Source of the DNA: Vulcanimicrobiota bacterium
GTDB taxonomy: Bacteria; Eremiobacterota; Eremiobacteria; Baltobacterales; Baltobacteraceae
DNA: 7,732 nt
NCBI GenBank assembly: GCA_028287545.1
Contig: JAQBPL010000249.1
Coordinates: 1 to 7,732, forward strand
Direction of reading: 5' to 3'
In this document: positions 1 to 6,464 of the stretch, one piece after another
Layout of the letters: each line of letters opens with the position of its first letter
How positions within the stretch are numbered: the first letter of the stretch is position 1
Notes under the pieces: generated by a model
What the model saw: only the letters and a program-made list of their open reading frames with translations
Database searches by the model: none
What the model was told of the DNA's origin: nothing
Program-made: the position numbers and the translations under genes

Positions 1-77
1 GCTCGCAGCACCGCGATCCCGCACTTGCGGGTGCCCGGGTCCAGCCCCAGCACCGTCACCGCCGGCGCCGGGATCAC
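1..77 (-). CDS. RuvC/YqgF-like RNase H-fold nuclease, N-terminal part only
   Basis: Twenty-five codons are visible before the window ends. The first beta-hairpin reads VTVLGLDPGTRKCGIAVL (residues 7-24), the signature of RNase H-fold nucleases of the RuvC and YqgF (RuvX) groups, with the first catalytic acid at Asp13. The DPG is as in RuvC, while the KCG followed by a hydrophobic run resembles the cyanobacterial proteins annotated as YqgF-type pre-16S rRNA-processing nucleases or Holliday junction resolvases. In those genomes this gene can also sit beside a DUF3084 gene (recalled), which favours that group. The start is GTG in a GTGA overlap with the DUF3084 stop. The remaining catalytic acids lie outside the window, so activity cannot be judged. 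Confidence 0.7.
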   Translation of the reverse strand, partial: MIPAPAVTVLGLDPGTRKCGIAVLR

Positions 78-1030
78 GACCGCGGCTCCAGCGTGACGGC
101 GAGGCTGAACTGCGCCGAGTGCGGATACAGATCACCTTCGGAGCGCGCGACCAGCCGGAAGCGACCCTTCACCCGCGTGATCTGCGCCGCCGCCGCCTCG
201 ACCTTGGTCGGGTCGAAGCCGCTCGGGAACGCGAAGAAGGGGTACGGCATCCCGCGTTCTGAGAGCGCCCGGAACGCGCGGGTTTGGATCGCGCCGTAGT
301 CGGCCTGACTGAGCGGCCTGCCGCCCTCGACGTCGACCGAAGCGATCTCTTCGCCGTCTCCGTAGAGCCGTTTGTCCGGCCAGGAGCCGAACGAGATCGA
401 GACCGGCTCCCCGAGAAACAGATTCTGCGAGGCGATGGGCAGGAACAAGAGCGGGTATTTGGCGTCGCCCACGGCGGCCCAGTGATCGTGCGCGTCGCGC
501 AGCACGGCGAGGAGATCGTTGCGGACTTGCGGATCGGTCGACTTCTTCTTGTCGGGCAGGAGTCCGACCCGGCGCGCGTTCTGGTTGGCGATCCGCACCG
601 TGTCGTCGAAGAACGCCGAGAACACGCGCAGCTCTTGCTCCTCGCCCAGCGACGTCTGGATCAGCGCACCGGGGCCCAGCAGGCCGCCTTTCGGGATCGC
701 GATGTTCTCGTTGCGGGTCGTCCTGAGCTCCTGCTGCTGCGAAACCGCCTGAGCCTGAAGCGCGTTGATCTGCGCGTTGAGCTGGCCGAGCCGGAAGAAG
801 GCCGTGCGGACCTGGCTCGACGCGACGAGCGCGACGAGGGTGACGGAAAGCGCGATCAGCATTCCGGTGGCGACCGCGACGATCGTCGACGTGTACTTCG
901 GGCGCAGGCCGAACATGGTCAGCCGCTTGCGGCCGACCTGATGGCCGACCCGGTCGCCGATGTACGCGATGACGCCGGCGACGATCGTGATCCCGAACAC
1001 GGAGAGAATTCCCGGCCAGACGGAGACCAT
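74..1030 (-). CDS. DUF3084 family membrane protein
   Basis: This 318-residue protein matches the DUF3084 family, known mostly from Cyanobacteria and related lineages; its molecular function is unknown to me. Two membrane helices (about 6-24 and 48-70) flank a conserved basic cytoplasmic-type loop, AYIGDRVG...GRKRLTMFGLRPKYTS (22-48). A short coiled coil follows (about 78-108, rich in Q, L and A), then a soluble domain (about 120-318) with RIANQNARRVGLLP and SFGSWPDKRLYGDGEEIA. The ATG is forced by an in-frame TAG two codons upstream and sits 17 bases after the permease stop, the widest gap in the window. The Shine-Dalgarno match is poor: GGGA lies about 12 bases away. The end overlaps the nuclease gene by four bases. 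Placement after lpt genes hints at an envelope role, which is inference. Confidence 0.85.
   Translation of the reverse strand: MVSVWPGILSVFGITIVAGVIAYIGDRVGHQVGRKRLTMFGLRPKYTSTIVAVATGMLIALSVTLVALVASSQVRTAFFRLGQLNAQINALQAQAVSQQQELRTTRNENIAIPKGGLLGPGALIQTSLGEEQELRVFSAFFDDTVRIANQNARRVGLLPDKKKSTDPQVRNDLLAVLRDAHDHWAAVGDAKYPLLFLPIASQNLFLGEPVSISFGSWPDKRLYGDGEEIASVDVEGGRPLSQADYGAIQTRAFRALSERGMPYPFFAFPSGFDPTKVEAAAAQITRVKGRFRLVARSEGDLYPHSAQFSLAVTLEPRS
86..89 (-). promoter_or_regulatory. Ribosome binding site of the RuvC/YqgF-like gene
   Basis: The minus strand reads GGAG eight bases before the GTG at position 77, inside the end of the DUF3084 gene. It supports that GTG as the start. Confidence 0.5.
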
Positions 1031-1047
1031 GCTGCGCTAGCGTCCCA

Positions 1048-2202
1048 TCAGACGCGCGACGCCCGGCGCAGCAGGGTCGCGCCGATCACGGTGAAGACCA
1101 GGTTGGGCGTCCAGGCGGCCGGTCCGGCGAGCCAGGTCGCGAGCCCGCCGACGGTCAGGAAGACCGTCGAGACCACGTAGTAGATGAACACGATCGCGAT
1201 CGCGATCCCGAAACCGAGGCCCGTTCCGCCGCCGCGCACCGCGCGCAGCCCGAACGAGACGGCGATCAGCGTGAACACGAACGCCGAAAACGGGCGCGCC
1301 AGCTTGGCGGCGTAGCTCGCGGTGAAGAGCCGCTGCTGCTGGGGCGAGAGCTGGCCCGAATCGAGCCGCTCCTTGATCTCGGCGCGCGAGAGATCTTCGG
1401 GGTTCGTGATGTTGAGCGACCCTTTGGCGATCTGGTTGGGCCGCTCGCCGATGTCGACCTCGAGCTGCGGGAACGTCGAAACGGCCGTCGTGCCGTCGGG
1501 TGAGAAGCGGTAGGTCTTCGCGTTCTGGAACGTCCACGTCGGGGCGACGTACGTCGCGCGGTCGGCGATGATGAACTCTTGCGGCTTCTGCTGCGCGTCG
1601 TACCGGATCACCGTCACGTTGAGCAGCGCTTGCGTCTGCACGTCGAAGGCGCTCGCGATCGTCACCTGTTTGCCGCCGCCGGGGAGTCCGGTGACGGCGG
1701 AGAGGTTCGAGAGCGCTCCCGATGCGTGCTCGATGACCGATTGACGCACGAACGCGGCTTTGTCGTTGGCGAACGGCACGAGCAGCTCTTGCGCGATCAG
1801 CGAGAACAGCGAGACGACGAGGCCGACCAGCAGCAGCGGCGCGACGATGCGCGAGAGCGAGATCCCGCCCGCCTTGAGCGCGGTGATCTCGCTTTCGCCG
1901 GAGAGCCGCTGCATCGCCAGCAGCGTCCCGAGCAGCATCGCCATCGGGATGACGAGCAGCAGATAGTACGGCATCTGAAAGAGGAAGTACTCGACCGCGG
2001 CCCAGAGCGGCGCGTGCTCTTCGGAGACGAGCCGCCCGATGGCGAGGATCTGCGTCGCGACGAAGATCAGCGTGAACGCCGAGAGGCCGAACAGGAACGG
2101 ACCCTGCAGCTCCGCGACGAGGTAGCGGTCCATGATCGTCGGCGGCCACAGCGGCGTGCGCTGCGCGGTGTGTCCGAGCGCCTGCGCTCGCGCCGCCGTC
2201 AC
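1048..2202 (-). CDS. lptF/lptG: LptF/LptG family LPS export permease
   Basis: This 384-residue inner-membrane protein has the YjgP/YjgQ layout. Three membrane helices lie near residues 35-56, 76-97 and 117-144, then a periplasmic beta-jellyroll region (about 145-295), then three more helices near 301-321, 328-350 and 364-380. The segment ESEITALKAGGISLSRI (103-119) is the conserved cytoplasmic coupling region that contacts LptB, and DRYLVAELQGPF (25-36) is the usual N-terminal pattern. It pulls lipid A-containing molecules from the membrane and passes them to LptC. The GTG start lies in a GTGA overlap with lptB and has a ribosome site, giving about 23 residues before DRY; a start at the ATG at 2133 would match the family length better. 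Only one such permease is present here, whereas E. coli uses an LptF-LptG pair; whether it is F or G cannot be told. Confidence 0.9.
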   Translation of the reverse strand: MTAARAQALGHTAQRTPLWPPTIMDRYLVAELQGPFLFGLSAFTLIFVATQILAIGRLVSEEHAPLWAAVEYFLFQMPYYLLLVIPMAMLLGTLLAMQRLSGESEITALKAGGISLSRIVAPLLLVGLVVSLFSLIAQELLVPFANDKAAFVRQSVIEHASGALSNLSAVTGLPGGGKQVTIASAFDVQTQALLNVTVIRYDAQQKPQEFIIADRATYVAPTWTFQNAKTYRFSPDGTTAVSTFPQLEVDIGERPNQIAKGSLNITNPEDLSRAEIKERLDSGQLSPQQQRLFTASYAAKLARPFSAFVFTLIAVSFGLRAVRGGGTGLGFGIAIAIVFIYYVVSTVFLTVGGLATWLAGPAAWTPNLVFTVIGATLLRRASRV

Positions 2203-2936
2203 AGACGAAACCCCTCGCCGAGGTAGAACTTGCGCGCGATCGGCGAGTCCAGCACGTCCTGTGCGGAGCCGCTGACCTCGATCTTGCCGTCGTTGAGAAT
2301 GTACGCGCGATCGACGATCGCCAGCGTCTCGCGCACCTGGTGGTCGGTGATGAGGATGCCGAGGCCGCGGTCGCGCAGCTGGCGGATCATCGTTTGGATG
2401 TCGGCCACCGCGATCGGATCGATCCCGGTGAACGGCTCGTCGAGCAGCAGGAAAGCCGGCTCGGTCGCGATTGCGCGCGCGATCTCGACCCTGCGGCGTT
2501 CGCCGCCGGAGAGCGAGTCGCCGCGCGCGTCGATGAAATCTTCCAACCCGAACTCGCTGAGCAGCTCCGGGAGCCGCCGCTCGCGCTCCGCGCCCGGGAC
2601 GCCGTTCATCTCCCAGATCAGCCGCAGGTTGTCGCCGACCGAGAGCTTGCGGAAGATCGAGTTCTCCTGCGCGAGATACCCGATGCCGGCGCGCGCGCGC
2701 TCGTGCATCGGCGCACCGGTGATCTCGCGCGCCTGGCCGTCGCGCTCGAGCACGACGGTTCCGCCGTCGGGGCGAACCAAGCCGACGACCATGTAGAACG
2801 TCGTCGTCTTCCCCGCCCCGTTCGGACCGAGCAGGCCGACGACTTCACCGCGCTCGACCTCAGCGCTCACGCCCTTGACGACCGTGCGCGCACCGTATTT
2901 CTTGAGCAGCTCGCGCAGGACGATGCGATCGGTCAC
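2199..2936 (-). CDS. lptB: LPS export ABC transporter ATP-binding protein LptB
   Basis: This 245-residue ABC ATPase has Walker A GPNGAGKTT (37-45), Q-loop Gln90, signature LSGGERRR (142-149), Walker B FLLLDEPFTGID (162-173) and H-loop His199 in ITDHQ. The C-terminus FYLGEGFRL is the LptB-specific ending (E. coli ends YLGEDFRL) and separates it from LivF-type and other small ABC ATPases. LptB dimers at the cytoplasmic face of the inner membrane power extraction of LPS by LptF/LptG. The start is GTG in a four-base GTGA overlap with lptC, and the end overlaps the permease gene in the same way, so LptC, LptB and permease are probably made together in fixed ratios. All catalytic residues are present. 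Confidence 0.95.
   Translation of the reverse strand: MTDRIVLRELLKKYGARTVVKGVSAEVERGEVVGLLGPNGAGKTTTFYMVVGLVRPDGGTVVLERDGQAREITGAPMHERARAGIGYLAQENSIFRKLSVGDNLRLIWEMNGVPGAERERRLPELLSEFGLEDFIDARGDSLSGGERRRVEIARAIATEPAFLLLDEPFTGIDPIAVADIQTMIRQLRDRGLGILITDHQVRETLAIVDRAYILNDGKIEVSGSAQDVLDSPIARKFYLGEGFRL
2211..2216 (-). promoter_or_regulatory. Ribosome binding site of the LptF/LptG permease gene
   Basis: The minus strand reads GAGGGG eight bases before the GTG start at 2202, inside the end of lptB. No comparable site precedes the ATG at 2133, so this supports the longer start. Confidence 0.55.
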
Positions 2937-3499
2937 CCTTGACCCCCGGACCAGACCTTGACGTCGTGAAGCCGCACGTCGCCGTCGAGGTGATCGCCGC
3001 TCAGCTGCAGGCCGTTGGGACCGGTCAGCACGACATGGCCTTCGCCGTGGAGTCGCTCGGTTGTCGCGTCGTAACGCAGGTTGTCACAGGTCAGGATGCC
3101 GCCTTCCGCAGTTCGCGCGCGAACGCCGCCCATCATATCGATACTGTTGTCGCGTTGTTTCACGGTGGCCTTCGGTGCGTCGGCCACGGTGGAAGAGCCG
3201 CTGCGATCGATGAACGTGATGTGCGGCCGCTCGAGAACCGCCGAGCCGTTGGTTCCGCCGACCGCGTTGCCGACGAACGAGAGCGCGCGAATCGTGTAGA
3301 CCTTGCGGTTCGCCTTGGACCACGTCATGACCGCCGGGGTGAGCGCGTTGCCTTGCCCGACGACGTGGACCGGCACCGGCGTCGCGGTCGCGGCCGGGCG
3401 AGCCGGGGCCGGGGGGCCGGACGACGGCGAGGGGGCCCGCCCGGCGCAACCGGCCAGAAAGATCAGTCCGGCAACGCCGGCGACCAGATCAGATCGCAT
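2933..3499 (-). CDS. lptC: LptC-like LPS export protein, predicted lipoprotein
   Basis: This 188-residue protein has a lipoprotein signal with lipobox LAGC (Cys18), then a Pro/Ala-rich linker (about 22-45), then one OstA/LptC-type beta domain (about 56-183). The domain shows the usual strand repeats: YTIRALSFVG, ITFIDRSG, GGVRARTAEGGILTCDNLRYD (124-144), RLHGEGHVVLTGPNGLQLSGDHLDGD. Size matches E. coli LptC (about 190). LptC takes LPS from the LptB-FG transporter and passes it to the LptA bridge. E. coli LptC has a transmembrane anchor; here the anchor would be a lipid on Cys18. The signal has only one Arg and also an Asp (MRSD), which is weak. The start is secure because an in-frame TAG sits four codons upstream. 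It directly precedes lptB with a GTGA overlap. An LptA-like role is the main alternative. Confidence 0.75.
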   Translation of the reverse strand: MRSDLVAGVAGLIFLAGCAGRAPSPSSGPPAPARPAATATPVPVHVVGQGNALTPAVMTWSKANRKVYTIRALSFVGNAVGGTNGSAVLERPHITFIDRSGSSTVADAPKATVKQRDNSIDMMGGVRARTAEGGILTCDNLRYDATTERLHGEGHVVLTGPNGLQLSGDHLDGDVRLHDVKVWSGGQG

Positions 3500-4667
3500 C
3501 GTTGCGTACTACGGCGAGAGCGAGCGGCACGACCTGGAGACCGAGCGCGAAGAAGATGCTTATCGTGTTGATTCCGCAGTCGATCACCAAGGCGATCAAG
3601 CCCGCCGCCAGGCCGAGAGCGAGCGCCCCAGGCAGCCGCTTGGCCGCGCGCGCCTCGCGAAACACCCGGCGCAGGATCACGGTGAACGAGAAAGTGAGGG
3701 TCCCCACGGCCAGGATACCACCGTCCGCCGCGAAGGCAATTGGGAGCGAATGAGGGTCGAAGGCGACCGGCGTGGTCGGGCCGGGCGCTTCGGGCGGCCG
3801 CAGAACGTCGTAGGTTTTCGGGAAGGCGAGCGGACCGACGCCCAGCAGAGGGAAGCGTTCGAAGGTCGTCAGACCCGTCCGCCAGGCAACGGCGCGCGAT
3901 TCCGTGTCGCGCGGATTGTGGTGCTGCGCTCCCGCCACCGCGTCCAGGCCGATCCCGGCCAGGCCGGCGACGACGGCGGCGGCGAGCAGCAGCCTGGCCC
4001 GGCTGGCCAGCGCGTACGCGGCGACGCCGCAGACCGCACTGAGCGCGCCCCAGCGCGAGAACGTCGCCCCCAGGGTCACGAGCAGTACCACCGCGGTGAC
4101 GGCGGCGAGCCGGTTGCGGCCGACGACCGCGAGCGGCAGGGCGACGCCCAGACCGATCAGCGTGTACCCGGCCAGCTCGTTCGGGTTGATGAACGTTCCG
4201 ACCGCACGCCCGTTGTCGTAGGCGTAGATAGCGACGGGCCGGTGCGAAAGCACCATGACCAGCGCCAGCAGCGACGCGGCGAGGGCCGACCAGAGGAAGG
4301 CTTGCAAACACATGCGGGTCGTCGGCGCGTCCGCGTCGCGCGCCAGCGCGAGCCCCGCGCCGCCGAGCCCGAGCACCATGACGCTCAGGCCGATCCCGAC
4401 CGGCGGGTCGAAGCCGGTCAGTGACGAGATGAGCGATGCGGTACCGGGCGCGAGGAACGCGAGGGTCAGCGCGTCCGGCCGGGCGGAGCGCGCGGCGGCC
4501 GGGACGACGGCGGCCAGCGAGGCGAGAGCGAGGATCCCGATTGCGATCGTCACCGCGACCGGGACCAGCGGCGGGATCGGCGGGCGGGCCGGATCGAGCG
4601 CGACGAGCGTTCCGTATAACGGTACGAACGCGCAGAGCACGACCTGACCGAGCGAGGAGAGGCGCAT
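3489..4667 (-). CDS. O-antigen ligase/polymerase family membrane protein (Wzy_C type)
   Basis: This 392-residue protein is strongly hydrophobic, with roughly ten or more predicted membrane segments. It carries the Wzy_C pattern: GTFINPNELAGY (157-168), TFSRWG (202-207), AWRTGL...FPLLGVGP (261-279, with R258 just before) and DPHSLPIAFAADGGI (304-318). The long loop between membrane segments, about residues 243-310, would be periplasmic and holds the conserved Arg and His (H306) seen in WaaL/Wzy enzymes. These enzymes use undecaprenyl-linked glycans and either join them to lipid A-core (WaaL) or polymerise repeat units (Wzy); sequence alone does not separate the two. Lying between lipid A genes and Lpt export genes, ligation to lipid A is the better guess. 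ATG shares one base with the previous stop; the end overlaps the next gene by 11 bases. Confidence 0.8.
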   Translation of the reverse strand: MRLSSLGQVVLCAFVPLYGTLVALDPARPPIPPLVPVAVTIAIGILALASLAAVVPAAARSARPDALTLAFLAPGTASLISSLTGFDPPVGIGLSVMVLGLGGAGLALARDADAPTTRMCLQAFLWSALAASLLALVMVLSHRPVAIYAYDNGRAVGTFINPNELAGYTLIGLGVALPLAVVGRNRLAAVTAVVLLVTLGATFSRWGALSAVCGVAAYALASRARLLLAAAVVAGLAGIGLDAVAGAQHHNPRDTESRAVAWRTGLTTFERFPLLGVGPLAFPKTYDVLRPPEAPGPTTPVAFDPHSLPIAFAADGGILAVGTLTFSFTVILRRVFREARAAKRLPGALALGLAAGLIALVIDCGINTISIFFALGLQVVPLALAVVRNDAI

Positions 4668-5746
4668 CAGGCCGCCGCCAGTCCGGCGATCGCCTGCGCG
4701 ATCGCGCGCGCTCCGCCGGGGCCGCCCATGCGCTCGCGCCCGGCCGCGCCCATCCGCGCACGCCGTTCGTCGTCTGCGAGGAGGGCGGCGATCTCGGCGG
4801 CGGCCGTGTCCGGCTCGCCCGCAACGATCAGCAGCGCCTCGCCGAGCAGCCCGAACTGTCGCTTGCGGTACCAGGCGTCACGCGGCACGCCGTCGAGCTC
4901 GAGCGCGACGACCGGCAGTCCCTCCGCCGCGGCGGCTTCGTTGGCCGTTCCGCTCTGGCCGAGGGCGAGCGTCGCGCCGTGCAGCAGCGCGCCGAGCGCG
5001 CCTTCCCACGGCCGCAAAGCGCCGAGTTCGAGCGCCGGCGCGAACCGCCCGGGGTCGAGGTTCGGCGCGATCGAGAGGACCGCGTCCAGCGCGCCGATAC
5101 GGGTCCGCAGCCGCGCGACGACGCCGGCGAGCCGCAGCGCGTCGGCGTAGGCGCGCTCGCGCGAACCGGGCAGCAGCGCGAGCCGCACCGGAGCGCGCCA
5201 GTCGACCCGCTCGGTGCTCGCCAGCAGATCGACGATCACGTTGCCGGGCGCTTCGGCGGCGACGCCGCGCGCGCGCAGTTCCGCCGCCGTCGCAGCGTCG
5301 CGCACGAAGATGCGGCGCGCGCCGCCGATGATGCGCCGCTCGCCTGGACCGTACGGCGCGACGTACACGCTCTTCGCGGTTCCGACGAAGGCGAGCGGCG
5401 CGCCGGCGATCCGGGCGAGCGCGCACGCGTATGCGTCGCCGACCGCGACGACCGCGGCGTAGCGCCCGCGCGACGCGCGCAGGAACGCGACTTGACGCGC
5501 GAAGAGGCCGATAAATCCGGCACCGAGATCGCGGGCGAACGCGCGCACGTTGCCCATCGCGACGAGGCCGCCCGAGGGCATGGTGCGTTGCGGGCCGACG
5601 TCGGCGAACCCGCCGCCGCCGAAGCCCTCACCCACGAGACCCAGATGCTCCGTAACGATCGGCGCCAGCGCCCGCACTTCATCCGCGATCCGGCTTGCGA
5701 TTGCGGCTTCACCGTGTCCGTTCGTCACAAAGAGCACGCTAGGCAA
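4667..5746 (-). CDS. LpxB-related glycosyltransferase (lipid-A-disaccharide synthase-related family)
   Basis: This 359-residue GT-B protein belongs to the LpxB-related family known mainly from Cyanobacteria and Deinococcus-type bacteria (TIGR03492/COG4370 by recall); I know of no settled function. Family marks are LFVTNGHGE (5-13), GPQRTMPSGGLV (51-62), VVAVGDAYA (99-107), PGNVIVDLL (168-176), LLPGSRERAYA (191-201) and LGQSGTANEAAAAEGLPVV (262-280). It shares the LLPGSR and SGTA signatures with LpxB, so it likely uses a UDP- or other nucleotide-sugar donor in the cytoplasm. The TTG start overlaps the metallophosphatase stop by 8 bases, with a weak GGA five bases upstream. A GTG three codons later (position 5737), just after that stop, is an equally reasonable start. 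The stop shares one base with the next gene. A second glycosylation of a lipid A precursor or another glycolipid is a guess from context. Confidence 0.82.
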   Translation of the reverse strand: MPSVLFVTNGHGEAAIASRIADEVRALAPIVTEHLGLVGEGFGGGGFADVGPQRTMPSGGLVAMGNVRAFARDLGAGFIGLFARQVAFLRASRGRYAAVVAVGDAYACALARIAGAPLAFVGTAKSVYVAPYGPGERRIIGGARRIFVRDAATAAELRARGVAAEAPGNVIVDLLASTERVDWRAPVRLALLPGSRERAYADALRLAGVVARLRTRIGALDAVLSIAPNLDPGRFAPALELGALRPWEGALGALLHGATLALGQSGTANEAAAAEGLPVVALELDGVPRDAWYRKRQFGLLGEALLIVAGEPDTAAAEIAALLADDERRARMGAAGRERMGGPGGARAIAQAIAGLAAA

Positions 5747-6464
5747 GGGGTTCCAATGCGAAGTCGGCGATCGTTGCGCGGCCGGCGGCGTCTTTGACCA
5801 ATTCGGTTCGCGACGCGTAGGCGCCGTATGGGCCGGCGTGCACGATCGGCACGCCGCCGACGTATTCGGGCGCGGCGAGCGTGTCGTGGCTGTGTCCGCC
5901 GAGGATGAGCTCGAGCCTCGGAACCGCGCGCGCCAGCAGGCGGTCGTGCGTCAGCCCCAGGTGCGAGAGCGCAATCAGCGTGATCTCCGGCGGCGTCTCG
6001 GCGGCGATGCGGCCTGCGGTCTCGATCGGATCGAGAAACCGCCACCCGAAGACCCGTTCCCACAGCGACCGGGTCGGATACTGCACGACCAGCAGGCCGA
6101 AGAAGCGCAGCGTCCACGGCGCGCCGCCCTCGTCACGCCGCAGCGTGACGTCGGCGCTGAACGGCAGCTCGCGCCCTCGCGTGTCGACGAGGTTCGCGCA
6201 CACGACGCGGTGCTGCATCTGCGCGATCCGCGACCGCACGGCACCGAAGAGATAGTGGAACTCGCGGTTCCCCATCGCTTGTACGTCGACGCCGGCGCGG
6301 TCGAGTTCGGCGATGATCGGCTCGCGGCGGTGAAAGACCGTCTGCGAACCGCGCAGGCTATCGCCGCAATCGACGTAGAGGCCGGGGCGCTCGCGCCGCA
6401 GCGCCGCGATCGGTTCGGCGACGTGCCGCCGGTCGTGAAGGTCGCTCGTGTGGTAGATCCGCAT
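5739..6464 (-). CDS. Calcineurin-like metallophosphatase, 5'-nucleotidase-like; candidate LpxH substitute
   Basis: This is a 241-residue single-domain metallophosphatase. The five metal-site motifs are in order: SDLHD (7-11, motif Asp8 and His10), CGDSLRGS (33-40, Asp35), GNREF (65-69), SHLG (167-170, His168) and GGHSHD (189-194). The N-terminal HTSDLH and the stretch GNREFHY...VCANLVD resemble the N-terminal catalytic domain of 5'-nucleotidases. The C-terminal substrate domain of those enzymes is absent and no signal peptide is visible, so a cytoplasmic location is likely. Motif III normally reads GNHE; here the catalytic His is Arg67, as in the GNRD motif of LpxH, the UDP-2,3-diacylglucosamine pyrophosphatase. 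Placement between lpxB and an LpxB-like gene suggests the LpxH step, but that is inference. The ATG shares one base with the lpxB stop. The frame stays open far upstream but only as a shadow of lpxB. A phosphatase acting on another nucleotide or sugar is possible. Confidence 0.85.
   Translation of the reverse strand: MRIYHTSDLHDRRHVAEPIAALRRERPGLYVDCGDSLRGSQTVFHRREPIIAELDRAGVDVQAMGNREFHYLFGAVRSRIAQMQHRVVCANLVDTRGRELPFSADVTLRRDEGGAPWTLRFFGLLVVQYPTRSLWERVFGWRFLDPIETAGRIAAETPPEITLIALSHLGLTHDRLLARAVPRLELILGGHSHDTLAAPEYVGGVPIVHAGPYGAYASRTELVKDAAGRATIADFALEPLA

Noticed and set aside
1031..1047. Possible promoter or terminator in the widest intergenic gap
   Set aside because: Seventeen bases are too few for either, and no hairpin, T-run or -10/-35-like pair is visible.
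1037..2149. 370-codon minus-strand frame overlapping the permease gene
   Set aside because: It has an Arg/Asp-rich sequence with no membrane helices and shadows the LptF/LptG frame, which carries all the family features.
3396..3435. Plus-strand G-runs (GGG, GGGG, GGGGGG, GGGGG) that might form a quadruplex
   Set aside because: The last loop is about 14 bases, and the runs are explained by proline codons in the LptC-like linker on the other strand.
4436..5797. 453-codon open frame on the plus strand, with similar long plus-strand frames at 284-1180, 3303-4424 and 2340-2942
   Set aside because: They lie opposite well-recognised genes, their products are rich in Arg, Gly, Ala and Pro with no family motif, and such antisense frames are expected in GC-rich DNA with strong third-position bias.
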